Assembly: GCF_002994745.2 (NCBI RefSeq)
Contig: NC_037091.1
Span: forward strand, 22,325,789-22,389,788
Length of the DNA: 64,000 bases
Reading direction: 5' to 3'
DNA from: Rosa chinensis
Taxonomy: Eukaryota > Streptophyta > Magnoliopsida > Rosales > Rosaceae
The notes below the pieces were generated by a model. It worked only from the letters and a program-made list of their open reading frames with translations, had not been told where the DNA came from and searched no databases. Positions 21,443 through 32,120 of this stretch are shown here, in pieces; the stretch's first letter is position 1; the number at the start of each line of letters is the position of its first letter. The position numbers and the translations under genes are program-made.

Positions 21443-22522
21443 GAAAAAAGGTTAGTTTCGCAGCGTAAAAGGCTACCACAAAAGCATATAAAATTCCTGA
21501 GCGTAATCGCTTACAAGAAATTAGGAATTTCTGAGCATAATCGCTTCCAAGAAATTAAATTCCAAGAGGTATTGGATTAGATCGAAACAATGACGTAAGT
21601 GGTCGATCATAAATTCTCTACAAACTCTAAGTTTGGAGATTTCAACAAGTTCTAAGTTTGGAGTGAGCACGAACTCCTACAGTTCGGCTTAATTTAGTCT
21701 CCCCTATGATGAAAAAAGGGGGTAGAAAAAGGGAGGTTGCAAGTCCCCGATAAAAAGAAGAGAAATTGAATTTAAAAACTCTAAAAAAAGGGAACTTTTA
21801 GGAAAAAAAAAAAAAAAAAAAAAACCTCGAAACAGGTGGCCGGAAAATTTGGCAGAAAAATTGGCAGGAAAAAGTCATCGGAAAAGTTGACCGGAATCGG
21901 TCAATAGACGTTGACCGTCACTGACGTGGCAGTGGGGTCCGTGCTGATGTGGCAGTGGGTCCCTGGGTGCTGACGTGGCAGTGAGGTCTGATGCTGACGT
22001 GGCAGTGGGTCCCTGGGTGCTGACGTAGCAGTGGGGTCTGATGCTGACGTGGCAGTGGGTCCTGGAAACTGACATGGCAGTGGGCCTTGTCAGTGGGCCT
22101 CTAGGCTTCAGGGCTTTTGGGCTTCCTTCTTTTCCTCTTTTTTTTTTTTTTGCTTTTCTTTTCTTTTCTGCCGGTTTTCTGTAGAAGATTTAGTCGACTG
22201 GTTCACCAACTTACCTGTTTTTTTGCTTTTTCTTCCGGTTCCTGAATCTTTAGCTTGAGAGGCTTCTGCTACCAAAATTTGGTGGAAATTGGAGGTCCGG
22301 AAGATGGTGAACAGGAGGAATATTTGCTGCGAGTTGTATGGAGCTTTCGGTGGCCGGTTGGGTATGTTTCTAGCCGGTTCTGGACTCCTGGGATCGAGTT
22401 CTTCAAGGTGTGAGGTGGAGGTAGAAAAGGCTTCAAGGTTTTGTATTCGGATTCAAGGTTTTTAGATTCTTGAATCAGGGTTTGGCTATTTGTTTCAGGG
22501 TTAGGGCTTCGTGCTGATAACG
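21443..22522 (-). other. Copia 5' untranslated leader
   Basis: About 1.1 kb between the 5' LTR and gag. It contains an A run (21,806-21,825) and a tandem array at about 21,905-22,090 with four to five units of ~22 and ~44 bases built on GCTGACGTGGCAGTGGGTCC. The minus strand directly after the LTR reads TTATCAGCACGAAGCCC, a likely but imperfect primer-binding site. No protein is convincing here. Confidence 0.5.
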
Positions 22523-22755
22523 TGTTTAAGGAAAACTGAATTGGGAGAGAATTGAGTCGTACTTTCATTGATAATAGGGGCCTCTTTATATAGAGGATTA
22601 CAAGCATAGAGATAGAGTTGTACATGGAACATAATCGCACATTGATTGGATATCTCCTAAGATTTTCCGTGAATATCTCTAATACAAACCCTATTTCAAC
22701 TAGAGCAAGTAACCTCGAGTTTGGGCCAGACACATATTCTGGATTTACTTGAACA
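22523..22755 (-). repeat. Copia 5' LTR
   Basis: The LTR is 233 bases with plus-strand ends TGTTTAAGG...TTGAACA, followed by the AAATG target duplication at 22,756-22,760. Confidence 0.88.
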
Positions 22756-22760
22756 AAATG

Positions 22761-23222
22761 GTGGTTTTCTTGTGGTTGGTGTGAGTTGTTTTTGAGTTAC
22801 TCATACAACCTTTCATAAGCTTACCAGATATGTTGTGTGACAATCCGGTGCACTATTCAATGGTGTAGGGGTAAATCCTACTTGTCAGGACAATCGTGGC
22901 GGAAGCTGAGATAGCGTGTTTGCAGCTTTATGATAGGAAGCCAATTTTGTGACTTTACCGCTTATAAGACTTCCGTTGTGTAGTAAGCTCCGAGGAGCAT
23001 TTACGTTTTATTTTGTGGTGGCAACTTAATTCGTAAACTTATGTAATATATGACTCTATGGAGCGGGTTTGTATTGACATAGTGGGTTCAGGGCATTGAT
23101 ATGTACTTGGTTGAAAAGAAAAAAGTTTTCCAGGTATTTTGTATTGATGGCTGAACCATCACGCATGTATAATTCTAGTATTATATTGATTTTAAATGTT
23201 ATTTAAAAATCGAGGCGTGACA
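22761..23222 (+). repeat. Chromovirus-like LTR, segment 3 (3' end) of a split copy
   Basis: This piece is the reverse complement of 38,831-39,290 in the solo LTR and ends CGAGGCGTGACA, the inverse of the LTR start TGTCACGCC. No primer-binding site follows at 23,223, so this is a solo or 3' LTR. Together the three segments give about 1.7 kb of an expected ~2.5-kb LTR. Confidence 0.82.
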
Positions 23223-24063
23223 CCTTGCACCCAAGGCAGAGAGAACCCCATGGCTGAGATTGATCCTTCATCGGCCCACAATCAACTGATCAGAAGTCAG
23301 GTTAGCGCAAACTCAATAACCTAGATCAAAACCTCGCTTGGCCTTCCAGCTGCGAGTTGGCATGCCCGCGCACATGTCACCAAGCCAAAAGCACATGTGT
23401 AAGCTAAGAAGACCTCAGTCGAGTGACACGTGGCCAACATGATTTTTTGAGCGAACCGTGATAGGACCTTCCCCGAATTTCATCCTGAAATCCGATGTGG
23501 CCCTATCGGGCCCACCTTAGGAATAACTCTATAAAAAATTCGGCAGAGTCACCCCTAAAATTGACTACCCAAAACCTGTAAAAATACATTCACACTTTTA
23601 ATATGCCATCCTTATTCTTCTGGAGCCGCCCTGCTCCCCAAATCACTACAACTCGACAATTAACAACTGAAATACGAACCATACAACATAAACCAAATGC
23701 ACAAGTGCAACTCTCAAACTTTACAACATTTGTCCCACAGGTTATTAGAGCAATCTAAAGGGGGAAAAGAATTCAAGATACAAGTAGGTTCAATAAATAA
23801 CCTACAATATAAAAAACAACAGCAACAGATGCTATGCCTCGAATACTATTATGCCGAACCAGCTACTCTACAGACTGGACATTTGAAAAAGAAGGGCCCA
23901 GGGGAAAGTAGATAAAAATGTTAGCGTGAGTGGACAAAAATAATTAATTGTAAAACAAAAGGAATTTATACTTTCCCACATTTATTCTTTTATAAAAATC
24001 CAATGCATGCAACATTTATAAAACACATTTCTTTAAGCTCGAAAACTTGTGAGTACATTTATT
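23223..24063. other. Intergenic, possibly an old Ty3 LTR fragment
   Basis: No gene is supported. The part at 23,440-23,600 (GATAGGACCTTCCCCGAATT, then CCTATCGGGCCCACC) has the look of a minus-strand Ty3 LTR. That is only an impression and no partner copy is in the window. A 72-codon frame at 23,697-23,915 shows no recognisable domain. Confidence 0.25.
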
Positions 24064-25312
24064 GCAACAAAGAAAAAGTTTTATCCCAATCTGACCTAAA
24101 ATTATTATCTCAAAACCGCCATCATTTATTGCAGACTATTTTACACACACGTCAAGGATCTAGATGTTTATCTGGCTTTTAGTATATGTATATGTATATG
24201 TTTGTTTTTTTTTTTTTTTAATCGGGTGTGAAGTAGCAAGTCACCTCAGTTACGTTATACAAGTTAGTAACACATCCACCTATTCGATATTCGGACCAAG
24301 ATCTACGAGGGTATTCTAGCAAAACTAGACTAATCCTTCCCCATAAGCTCACGTTCCCAAAGTCCTCTCAAACCTGCTAGCCAGAAACTGATATTAATAT
24401 GTGTATGTTGAAATATAATTTTTTATAAATTTATTAGGTAATGACTCTTTTGTCGTCCGCCCACTTAGACCATCTCCAATGGATTGGTCATTTGACATGG
24501 TGGAGCTTTAACGGTAAGAAATGAAAGAGAAAAATCCTTTAACCGATTTGTCAAATCCGACTTGGATTTGACATTCCAGTTCTCTCTGTCAAATTTGACA
24601 GATCTCCCGAAACTGTCAATTTCTTTCTTTCATCTTCTTTACTTCTCCCTCCTTCCTTCTCTTCTCTCTGTTTCTTCCTACCCAGACCATAACCATTCAT
24701 CCCAGACCACAATCATTCATTCATGGAAAAGTATCAGATCAATTTTAATTAAAAAAGAGAGCAAGATGATGGTCAATTGCGGTGGCAGATTGCTTGGATC
24801 TGGATTTGGAGCAAGATGATGGTCGATTGCCGTGGCAGAATCAGATCGATATCGGTGGCGAAGCTTGAATTGGAGAGAGAGATTGAAACAGAAAGCTTGA
24901 TTAGCAATGTTGCTTGGATCTGCTCTTGTTGTGTTTTAGTTTTCATGAGTTTTGAATCTTGGAATCTATTGATTACAAGTTTGGGCATCTGATGTTGTTC
25001 TTGTAAAAAAGACAGAAAAAAAAAAAACAAAAACAGAAAAACCAGAAAAGAAGTCGAGAAGAAGGAGAGGTTGAGGAGAGAGAAAGCATGTTATGTGTTT
25101 GTAAATAATCAAAACAATTTAAAAAATAAAATATTCTTATTATTTGACCAATCCATTGGAGAATGAGTGTAGCAAAAATAACACTACCACATCAACTTTC
25201 AAATTTGAATTTGACACAAGCATTTTGAATACTCCATTGGAGATGCTCTTATGAGGGTGAGTCGTGCAAATGTTTGCTAGTAATCCCAAAGTATGCAGAA
25301 GCACGTGCGATT
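24064..25312 (+). repeat. Segmental direct duplication, copy A (split by a PIF/Harbinger element)
   Basis: Sequence at 24,064-24,464 plus 25,252-25,312 matches 25,405-25,850. Shared words include AAAGTTTTATCCCAATCTGA, CGTTATAC, TAAGCTCACGTTCCCAAA, TTGTCGTCCGCCCAC and TATGCAGAAGCACGTGCGA. The two copies are ~90 bases apart and differ by many substitutions, so the duplication is old. Confidence 0.85.
24468..25248. mobile_element. PIF/Harbinger-type non-autonomous element, TTA target duplication
   Basis: The ends are GACCATCTCCAATGGA and its inverse TCCATTGGAGATGCTC, flanked by TTA on both sides (24,465-24,467 and 25,249-25,251). The duplicate copy B has an empty site here (CCCACTGATGAGGG, one base different). 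The 781-bp interior has no transposase. It has a ~50-bp tandem duplication around 24,761-24,840 (GCAAGATGATGGTC-ATTGC words). Confidence 0.85.
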
Positions 25313-25404
25313 ATTATTAAATATTAAACGCGTGGCCATTTAATACAAATCAACAAACACCAAGAAATTTAGGACGTACTTCTCCCGTAAGTGGATATTA
25401 AAAA

Positions 25405-25850
25405 TCAAAGAAAAAGTTTTATCCCAATCTGACATGAAATTATTATCTCAAAACCGCCATCGCCATCATTCATTGCAGACTATTTTACACACACGTCGAA
25501 GATCTAGATGTTTATTTGGCTTTCAGTATCTGTACGTTTTTTTTTTTATCAGATGTGAAGTAGCAAGCCACATCGGTTACGTTATACGAGTTAGTAACAC
25601 ATCCATCCATTCAGTATTCTGATCGAATTCCACTTGGGTATTATAGCAAAATCAGACTAATCCTTCATCATAAGCTCACGTTCCCAAATACCTCTCAAAT
25701 TTGCTACCTAGAAACTGATATTAGCACGTGTATGTTGGAAAATAATCTTTCACAAATTTACTAGGTAATGACTCTTTTGTCGTCCGCCCACTGATGAGGG
25801 TGAGTGTAGCAAATGTTTGCCAGTAATCCGTAGTATGCAGAAGCACGTGC
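25405..25850 (+). repeat. Segmental direct duplication, copy B
   Basis: This is the uninterrupted partner of copy A. Its right end, after GCAGAAGCACGTGCGA, leads directly into the upstream region of the PB1 gene fragment. Confidence 0.85.
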
Positions 25851-25921
25851 GAAACGGCATATGCCAAATTCCTCCGGAGGAGATAAATCAGATGCTAGCA
25901 AGAGGAGAAACGCGAAAAGCA

Positions 25922-25945
25922 GGTAGTGCCACGTGGGACACTACC
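25922..25945. promoter_or_regulatory. Inverted repeat centred on a G-box
   Basis: GGTAGTG and CACTACC form the arms of a 24-base near-palindrome with CCACGTGG at the centre. CACGTG is the G-box core bound by plant bZIP and bHLH factors. It lies about 560 bases upstream of the PB1 gene start, so a promoter role is possible. Confidence 0.4.
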
Positions 25946-26479
25946 TGGCAAACAGGCATCGCATCCCGACCCAAAACCAAGCGAACCAAAAACCAAAGCC
26001 ACTACGCCTATGGCGGTCCTTCATCTCCTCCCTTTTCATCATCTTCTTCTTCTTCTTCGTCTCGACCTTATTATTATTTTCCACAGATAAAAAACCACTC
26101 TCTTCACTCCCACGCATCTCCCGCTCTCTCTTCTGCTGTGCTAGATCGCAACAGCAGCCGAACTGGGCTGGGCCTTTATATCCAAGATTCCCTGATACCA
26201 TCTTGGTATTGCCTAGTTTCTCCTACTTTTCAGGTACCCACTTCTTTTTTACGCCAGAATTTGTTGATTTTTGGGGCATTGAATTTTGGGGGTGAATTGA
26301 TTCATTAGTTTTTTATATGAATTTGTGGTTTTGGTGATTGTTTCAATGCCGGACTCGGAGATATGATTAGTTTGTTATAAATGGAAGATTTGTTCATTTG
26401 GGTTATTCAAGTTGGAGACCATGCTTATGATTACCGGCTCAAATTTCCGAAATTTGAAAATCTTGAATGATACTCACTC

Positions 26480-27490
26480 ATGTGTAATAAAGGAATTGCA
26501 TGCTTGAGTGAGTCGGATAACCCAATTGATCAGCAGCAGCAACAGGCTGTCTACTTGATGGAGAGCCCTTCCACTACCCCTCACTTTGGCTCTAATTCCA
26601 CCCATGTTTCCAGCCCTGTTTCGAATGAAGACAATCCCCTCGTGTTAAATTTCTGTGTAGTTTCTCCGGTAGTATATTGCCTCGGCCGCAGGATGGGAGG
26701 CTCCGATATGTCGGTGGGGAGACACGAATTGTTAGTGTTCCGCGAGACATTAGGTATGAGGAGTTGATGAGCAAGATGAGGGAGCTTTATGAAGGGGCGG
26801 CGGTGCTTAAGTACCAGCAACCGGATGAGGACCTTGACGCCCTTGTCTCGGTTGTGAATGATGATGATGTGACCAACATGATGGAAGAGTATGATAAGTT
26901 GGGGTCGGGTGATGGTTTCACCAGGCTCAGGATTTTTTTGTTTTCGTATCCCGACCAAGATGGTGGTTCCTCACACTATGACGGGGATGAAAGGGATCAT
27001 GAGAGGAGGTATGTTGATGCACTCAATAACTTAAATGATGGTTCCGAATTTAGGAAGCAGCATTTAGAGTCCCCTGTCATCACTTCAGTTGATGATCTCC
27101 ATGGAGTTGAACAGTTCTTTAGTCCAATGAGTCTCGAGGGTGGCCTCCATAGCCAGAGAAACGAGATATCCATGTCTCATTATAACCTGCATCGCCTCAA
27201 AATACCTCATATAGGTTCAGGGCAACACCATCAGCCCATTAGCCAAAGGTATAACGACATGGAAGCTCCGTGGAGTCCTGCATACCATTCTCCTAGGCAT
27301 CACGGGCACCTTGATCCAAGACCAATGGCAGAGTTTCCAATTTCTCCTACCTCTGCACGGTACCGTATGCCATTTGCAGATGTACCTGATAAATGTTCAG
27401 ATAGAATGCCTGAAGAATATGCACGGCCGCCATTGAATCATCAGCCTGGATTTCATCAGTATTCTGATAATGCTGTATGGCTTCCATCTC
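26480..27490 (+). pseudogene. 5' fragment of a PB1-domain Raf-like protein kinase gene
   Basis: The start ATG at 26,480 begins MCNKGIACLSES, as in plant PB1-domain Raf-like kinases. A Ser/Pro/Gln-rich lead follows. Around 26,641-26,650 the frame shifts by a 2-base gain or 1-base loss; in the other frame the reading is FLCSFSGSILPRPQDG, then RLRYVGGETRIVSVPRDI. The PB1 domain (about 26,680-26,945) has the acidic OPCA motif QPDEDLDALVSV and DDDVTNMMEEYD. The conserved linker (GSGQHHQPISQRYNDMEAPW, EYARPPLNH) continues to DNAVWLPS at about 27,489, where family resemblance stops. The kinase domain is absent. Family members are cytoplasmic signalling kinases of over 1,000 residues. This is a truncated, frameshifted pseudogene, unless the shift is an assembly error and the gene is expressed as a PB1-only protein. 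Confidence 0.72.
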
Positions 27491-27579
27491 ACTTTGAAGA
27501 GAGGAATGCATATAATGCTTGTGTTTCTTCTGTTCTGTTTCTCCTCTTTACCTTACCAAACTACCAAAATTGTTATACC

Positions 27580-27835
27580 AATGACGCATTAGGAATGGAA
27601 AGGCCCATGGTTTGCTTCCCATGTGAAATGGGGTTTGAACCCCCTCTCGATACCTACCTTGCTATTTGTGAGAGTTTGCTGTCGCCTAAAGATTGTAGTG
27701 TTCGACCGGAGAGGCCCCTATCTGAGGTTGGGTCTGTGAAGCAGGTTTGGGGAATTTCTGGGTATCAAAAAAACAAAAAAAAAACAAAAACACAAAAAAA
27801 AAAAAACAAAAACAAAAACAAAATAAAACTTGTTG
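27580..27835 (+). mobile_element. SINE-like insertion with A-rich tail
   Basis: The segment contains GGGTTTGAACCCC, close to the RNA polymerase III B box, about 40 bases after an A-box-like stretch. It ends in a long A/C-interrupted poly-A tract (27,768-27,831). No clear target duplication was found. It lies just after the point where the PB1 gene fragment loses its homology. Confidence 0.4.
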
Positions 27836-27844
27836 TCTTACATA

Positions 27845-28330
27845 CGTCGTGATATTTATAGCATTGTTCCCTGTAACCACGTTGAATGAGGATTCCTTTC
27901 TCCCAAAATAAGCAGAGCAATTTATGGCGATACATATGTGATGGTCCATTTGACTCTGACATATCCCCAATAATATGCACACATGATATATATCAAGGCT
28001 GCATATCAGAATATCAGATTGTTCAAGAATCTCCTACGGACTCCAGTTGCTCTATTATGAAGATTCCTTTGCAGTTTTTACTAGGATTTTTCGGAGATGT
28101 AGATAATGACAAGGTCGTGCGTATCATAGGTCCATTTGGGTGAAGTTTTCGATTAGTTGATATTCAGTCTGACAAATTCGAGTTGCAGGTAGCATGACCT
28201 TGGATTTTTGAGTCGCAAGTAGGTTTCTTGAATGCAAGAGTGCTCTAGGCACATGATGGTGATTTTGTTATATGATTTATAGTTTTTGGCGGGTGCTAAA
28301 ATGACAATTAAATATGTGACCTTTAGGTGG
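27845..28330. other. Intergenic
   Basis: No supported gene. A plus frame at 27,886-28,143 (85 codons) has no recognisable domain. Confidence 0.4.
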
Positions 28331-28369
28331 TACTTTCATTGATGTAAGTACCTATTAGGAAGTACAGAT

Positions 28370-28472
28370 CTCTAAGGTGAAGAAGTACCGTGATGCCAAG
28401 TATCGCATTTTTCGTGAGCTTTATGACCAGCAGCTATCTCGTCGTTCGCTGATGGCTCAAGCCTTGACATAG
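28370..28472 (+). pseudogene. Possible last exon of an FGGY-family carbohydrate kinase
   Basis: The frame reads KVKKYRDAKYRIFRELYDQQ, then LSRRSLMAQALT and a TAG at 28,470-28,472. This resembles my recollection of the C-terminus of plant FGGY-type kinases (pentulose/ribitol kinase-like). No other exon of such a gene was found nearby. It may be a stray fragment carried by duplication or a transposon. Identification is tentative. Confidence 0.4.
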
Positions 28473-28575
28473 GTTCTTGTGCCTCTTTGTATCAGCGGGT
28501 GGCAGTTGCTTAATAGATCCATTTATGGGGCCAATGTGCTTTCTTTATCCGAAGATAAAATGTCTGGGGCTGTGG

Positions 28576-31500
28576 GATTCAAATTTGCTCACCATCCACC
28601 ATCCTATAAACGTGCCACGTATTCTACAGTACAACCATGGTTAACTCTTTAAAATTCTATTATAATAAATTAATAATATTTGTAATTAATGAAGAGAAAG
28701 AAATAAAAATCACTCTCTCTCTTCCTTCCCAATTCTCAGAAACAGTTCTTCAGGAGCTTAATTTCATCTTCCTCCCAGCAAACTCAATTGCAGACCACTT
28801 CATGAATATTCTCTCTCCTCTACTTCTACCTTGTAATTTAATATTCATGAAGTATGACAACTCTAAAACAAACAAACAATAACCGAAAAATCCCAGATTA
28901 GGACCCGTCCTCTATTGTTCATCGTTCATGGTTACGGTTTTGAGTTTTGGTTGGTTTTCCACCACCTCGACTAGTTCTCTGGGTTTAAAATTAATACTGG
29001 GTCATGCTTGGTTCACAGAGTGGAAGAATTTGGTGGAATTCTGAGAATTCGCGTTGCCTTTGTTCACAGATTAGCTGATTAATCTGCCTCTCGATACCAA
29101 GTACAAAACAATTAATATTGAGAAATTGAAGCTTTATGGATTGTGGGTGGCAGTTCGATTTGGGTTTTCCTCAAGGAAATCTTGTTGGAAGATGTTGGAT
29201 ATAGATTATAGTGGGACTTCTGATAGGAGCATTTTAATGCGACGTTTTAACTGCTTTTCCCTACATTTTCTGCGCCATTTCCTTAGAAAATCCCTGTTTT
29301 GGAAAGTTTCCATTCTTCGATTGGGAAAGTTCCTATTTGTAGAAAGTTTCTATTTTGTAGTTTCTATTTTTCATTTTTAGAAAGTTTCCATTTTTCAGTT
29401 TAGGAAAGTTTCTATTTTTCTTATTAGTTTCTATTTTCAGGACCTCCGAGCTAAAAAGTGGAAATGAACTCATAAATGGAAAGAGGAGCTTGCGAACACC
29501 AAAGGGAGCAAAGATGAAGGTACATTGGAGTAGATGAAGGTGAAATGTACTAAAAGATCAATTTTACACATATTCCTACTCCGGCTAGGAGAAACCAAGC
29601 CAAGCAAAGAAGAAGGAGTGGCCGCCTGACCAAATGAACTTCAAATGAGCTGAAACCTTCCAGATCCATTCTAGACACCCAAAGGATCATTTCTTATGAA
29701 GAGTGCCAGAGCAAAATATGAGTGGAAGGCCTTCAAACAATCAGCCCAATTTTCTACAGAAGCAAAACCGGAAAACTGGACCTGTAAGAGGTCCAGCAGC
29801 ATTTCCGGCCCAACCACATGGATTGAAGCTCTGAAAATTTGTCAGGATGATCTACACTCATAGAGGAACATTTGATATGAAGAAATCGGAGGCCCAATAT
29901 GAAGTTTTGATGGAGAAATAATTGAAGGAATAAAGGGGCAGAAACTGACCTGAAAACAGCTCAACACCACATATTCATGTTTCCCACCCATATGAAGAAA
30001 GCATTTCTTTTTCCTTGGATACATTTTTTCTACTCTAAGAGATCATCATCACTTCCACATTTCTTCACCTTCATGCTTTGCTTTCATCATTACCTCATCT
30101 TTTACATATTTTACAAACCACTCTCATACTCCACTTTCATTATTTTTCTTCATCTCATCATTTCACTCTTCTTTTTCTTCCCTATTTAAACACCTTCTCC
30201 TCTCACTCTCAATCACCAATTTCTGAATCCATAACACAAATTCCTTCATCCATTTCATCTTCTTTGTCTCTCTATTTCCCTTCCATTTTCCCATCCATCC
30301 TCTAGTCATCTCCACGAGTTCAAGCAAGGCCAAAGGAAGAAGAAGAGAAGCCGTGAGCATCACCATCCATATCCATCCTTGAAGCTTGCTTTCAAGATTC
30401 AAGAGCCCATAACGTTTATCATCCATCTCATCTTCATCCACGGTGTAATCCGATTCTCCTTTGTAACCTTTGCTTTGAATTTCGTTGGTTATGAACTAGT
30501 TGACACATGTGTTTGAACAAATATTAATTTCTGGAATTTTTATGATTAATTGAGAATTTTCAGATTCATATTATTGTTCTTCGAGAGTTGCTTATGTGGG
30601 TTTGTTTAATTAAATTTGCATTATAGATATCCTTTGTGTATTAATCTTATTTGGGTCGACACTTATAGGGTTTATGCATAATTGTTGCTAGGTTTAAGAA
30701 CATGAAATCGACTTTTCGTTTTGTGTAAACTTGAACCAAAGTAGTAAAGGTTTTGGACAAAGATCGAATTTAATTAACGAGGATTGCAATTAGGTGGACT
30801 TTTCCATACTAAGTTGTACACTTGAGTTGATAGCCTTTCTCTATGTTTATTGCGTTGAACATGTTATGATTGACTAGCTTTCTAGGGCTTGAATGCATGT
30901 TTGATAGGATTAGTCTTTGTGCTTTCACTTAGATTAATTAGCATTGAAAAGTAAAATATGGGAAATTGTTTGCTTTTAACGTTTCACATGATCAACTCCT
31001 TTCTCATGACTTAGATGAACAATATTAGGGTTTGAATCAATTTTAATCATATGTTTCGATTTTGATCTTTGTTCTCTCATTCGATTCGTATTTTTATGTT
31101 TTTGCATTTTAATTATTTTGTTAACTTAATTTTATTTTCGAAAATCCAAAAACCAAAAATCCCCCCCTTTTCGTAAATATGTATATATTTTGTAATATCT
31201 TTGTGAATATTATACTTTATTTTAATTTTAATTGTTTGTTTGTCCTACATTGACAGGTGTACCCTCAATCCCCGGAATAGAACGATCCCTACTTACTTAT
31301 ATTACTAACGACATTTCAGGGTTAAATTATGCGCTTGCTTTGAGCGCATCAACTTCTAAATAGTTTGCAATACTCAAATCAAATCTTAAAACTGAGATTT
31401 CTGGTATAGAAAGCAACAACACCACCAGCACGATAGGTTTGACTGTGGAAGATAATCGACGAGGAAGCATTAAGATTATGAAATTGAGTTGGGAATATGA

Positions 31501-31985
31501 ACGCCCGATGAAAACCCATAGCAAATCTGAAGTCTAATCGAAATTTGGAGGCCATTTGATCACCCAAGCAAGCCCTCTTTTTTTTTTTTTTTTCCTTCTA
31601 TACAGAAGCTTGAAGTGAAGAGGGTGAGATAGAGAAATTGGAAAAGGAAGGCTGTAGGGGAAGGTGATTCGATGGATCGGGAAAGAAGGAATCAAAGGTT
31701 TTGTGGTTCTCTCTACCTTTCAACTCAAGATCAGTATTACAAAAATGATTAGCCAGAGAGGGAGTTGGGGTCGTGATGGTTGTGGATGCCATGAAAGGGT
31801 GAGAGGAAAGAGATGAGGCTGCTGTATTTTATTAAGAACATAATATAATATTAAAATATTAAAATATAGATGATTGATGTATCATTTTTATAACAGTTAA
31901 CTAGAGTGGTGTTGAAAAACAGTGGTAAACTTTTATAGGATGGTGGTATCACCACCTAATTAAATGTGGTGAGCAAATTTGAATC
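28576..31985. mobile_element. DNA transposon with long terminal inverted repeats, split by a solo LTR
   Basis: The left end GATTCAAATTTGCTCACC and the inverse at the right end (...GGTGAGCAAATTTGAATC) extend as imperfect inverted repeats for about 85 bases (CCACCATCCTATAAA and GTTAACT are shared), with a ~16-base insertion in the right arm. No clear target duplication was found, so the outer ends are approximate. Without the inner LTR the element is about 1.27 kb. A 64-codon minus frame at 31,598-31,792 shows no recognisable domain. The superfamily is uncertain; the long arms suggest Mutator-like. Confidence 0.6.
29221..31351 (+). repeat. Solo LTR of a Ty3-like element, ACTTC target duplication
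   Basis: The LTR begins TGATAGGAGCATTTTAATG and ends GCTTTGAGCGCATCA. It is flanked by the perfect 5-bp repeat ACTTC (29,216-29,220 and 31,352-31,356), length 2,131 bases. The 5' part has several AGAAAGTTTCTATTTT-like near-repeats (29,270-29,440). TATTTAAA at about 30,182 could be a promoter. No internal element sequence is present, so this is the product of LTR-LTR recombination. The ending resembles Athila-type LTRs, but the assignment is uncertain. Confidence 0.85.
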
Positions 31986-32120
31986 TCATGCGTGAAGTTA
32001 TGTTGAAGAAGATACACATTTTTATATGTAAAGCCTTGATTTTTGCAACTCTTTTAAGAAAGTTTTTCGAAAGCCAAATTAATGTACAGGAAAAGCAGTG
32101 CTAAAGAAAATTGAGAATTA
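31986..32120. repeat. Dispersed repeat shared with ~38,555-38,640 (left part)
   Basis: The stretch AAATTAATGTACA(G/T)...AAAAGCAG(T/C)GCTA at 32,078-32,120 continues after the SINE at 32,324-32,355 (GGTTCATCTGGT). It matches the uninterrupted 38,555-38,640, which supplies the empty site of the SINE. Confidence 0.7.

Larger units (their letters stand above)
11026..22755 (-). mobile_element. Ty1/copia LTR retrotransposon, degenerate, host of a CACTA insertion
   Basis: The LTRs at 11,026-11,259 and 22,523-22,755 are flanked by the perfect 5-bp direct repeat AAATG (11,021-11,025 and 22,756-22,760). Gag, GAG-pre-integrase, integrase, reverse transcriptase and RNase H remnants follow in copia order on the minus strand. 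By eye the LTRs differ at about 11 of 234 positions plus one indel. Only gag is still open; pol is full of stops. Without the CACTA insert the element is about 6.7 kb. Confidence 0.9.

Noticed and set aside
23440..23620. Second Tekay-type LTR at the right of the nest
   Set aside because: The GATAGGACCTT and GGGCCCACC words look LTR-like, but no ends, partner copy or duplication could be found. It was left as an uncertain note only.
27580..27835. Kinase-gene coding continuation after 27,490
   Set aside because: The frame is open, but its sequence no longer resembles the PB1-kinase family and includes a B-box-like site and A-rich tail, so it fits inserted repeat DNA better.
29977..30441. Small open frames within the solo LTR
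   Set aside because: They are Phe/Ser/Pro or Glu-rich by composition, overlap on both strands, and lie inside an LTR bounded by a target duplication.
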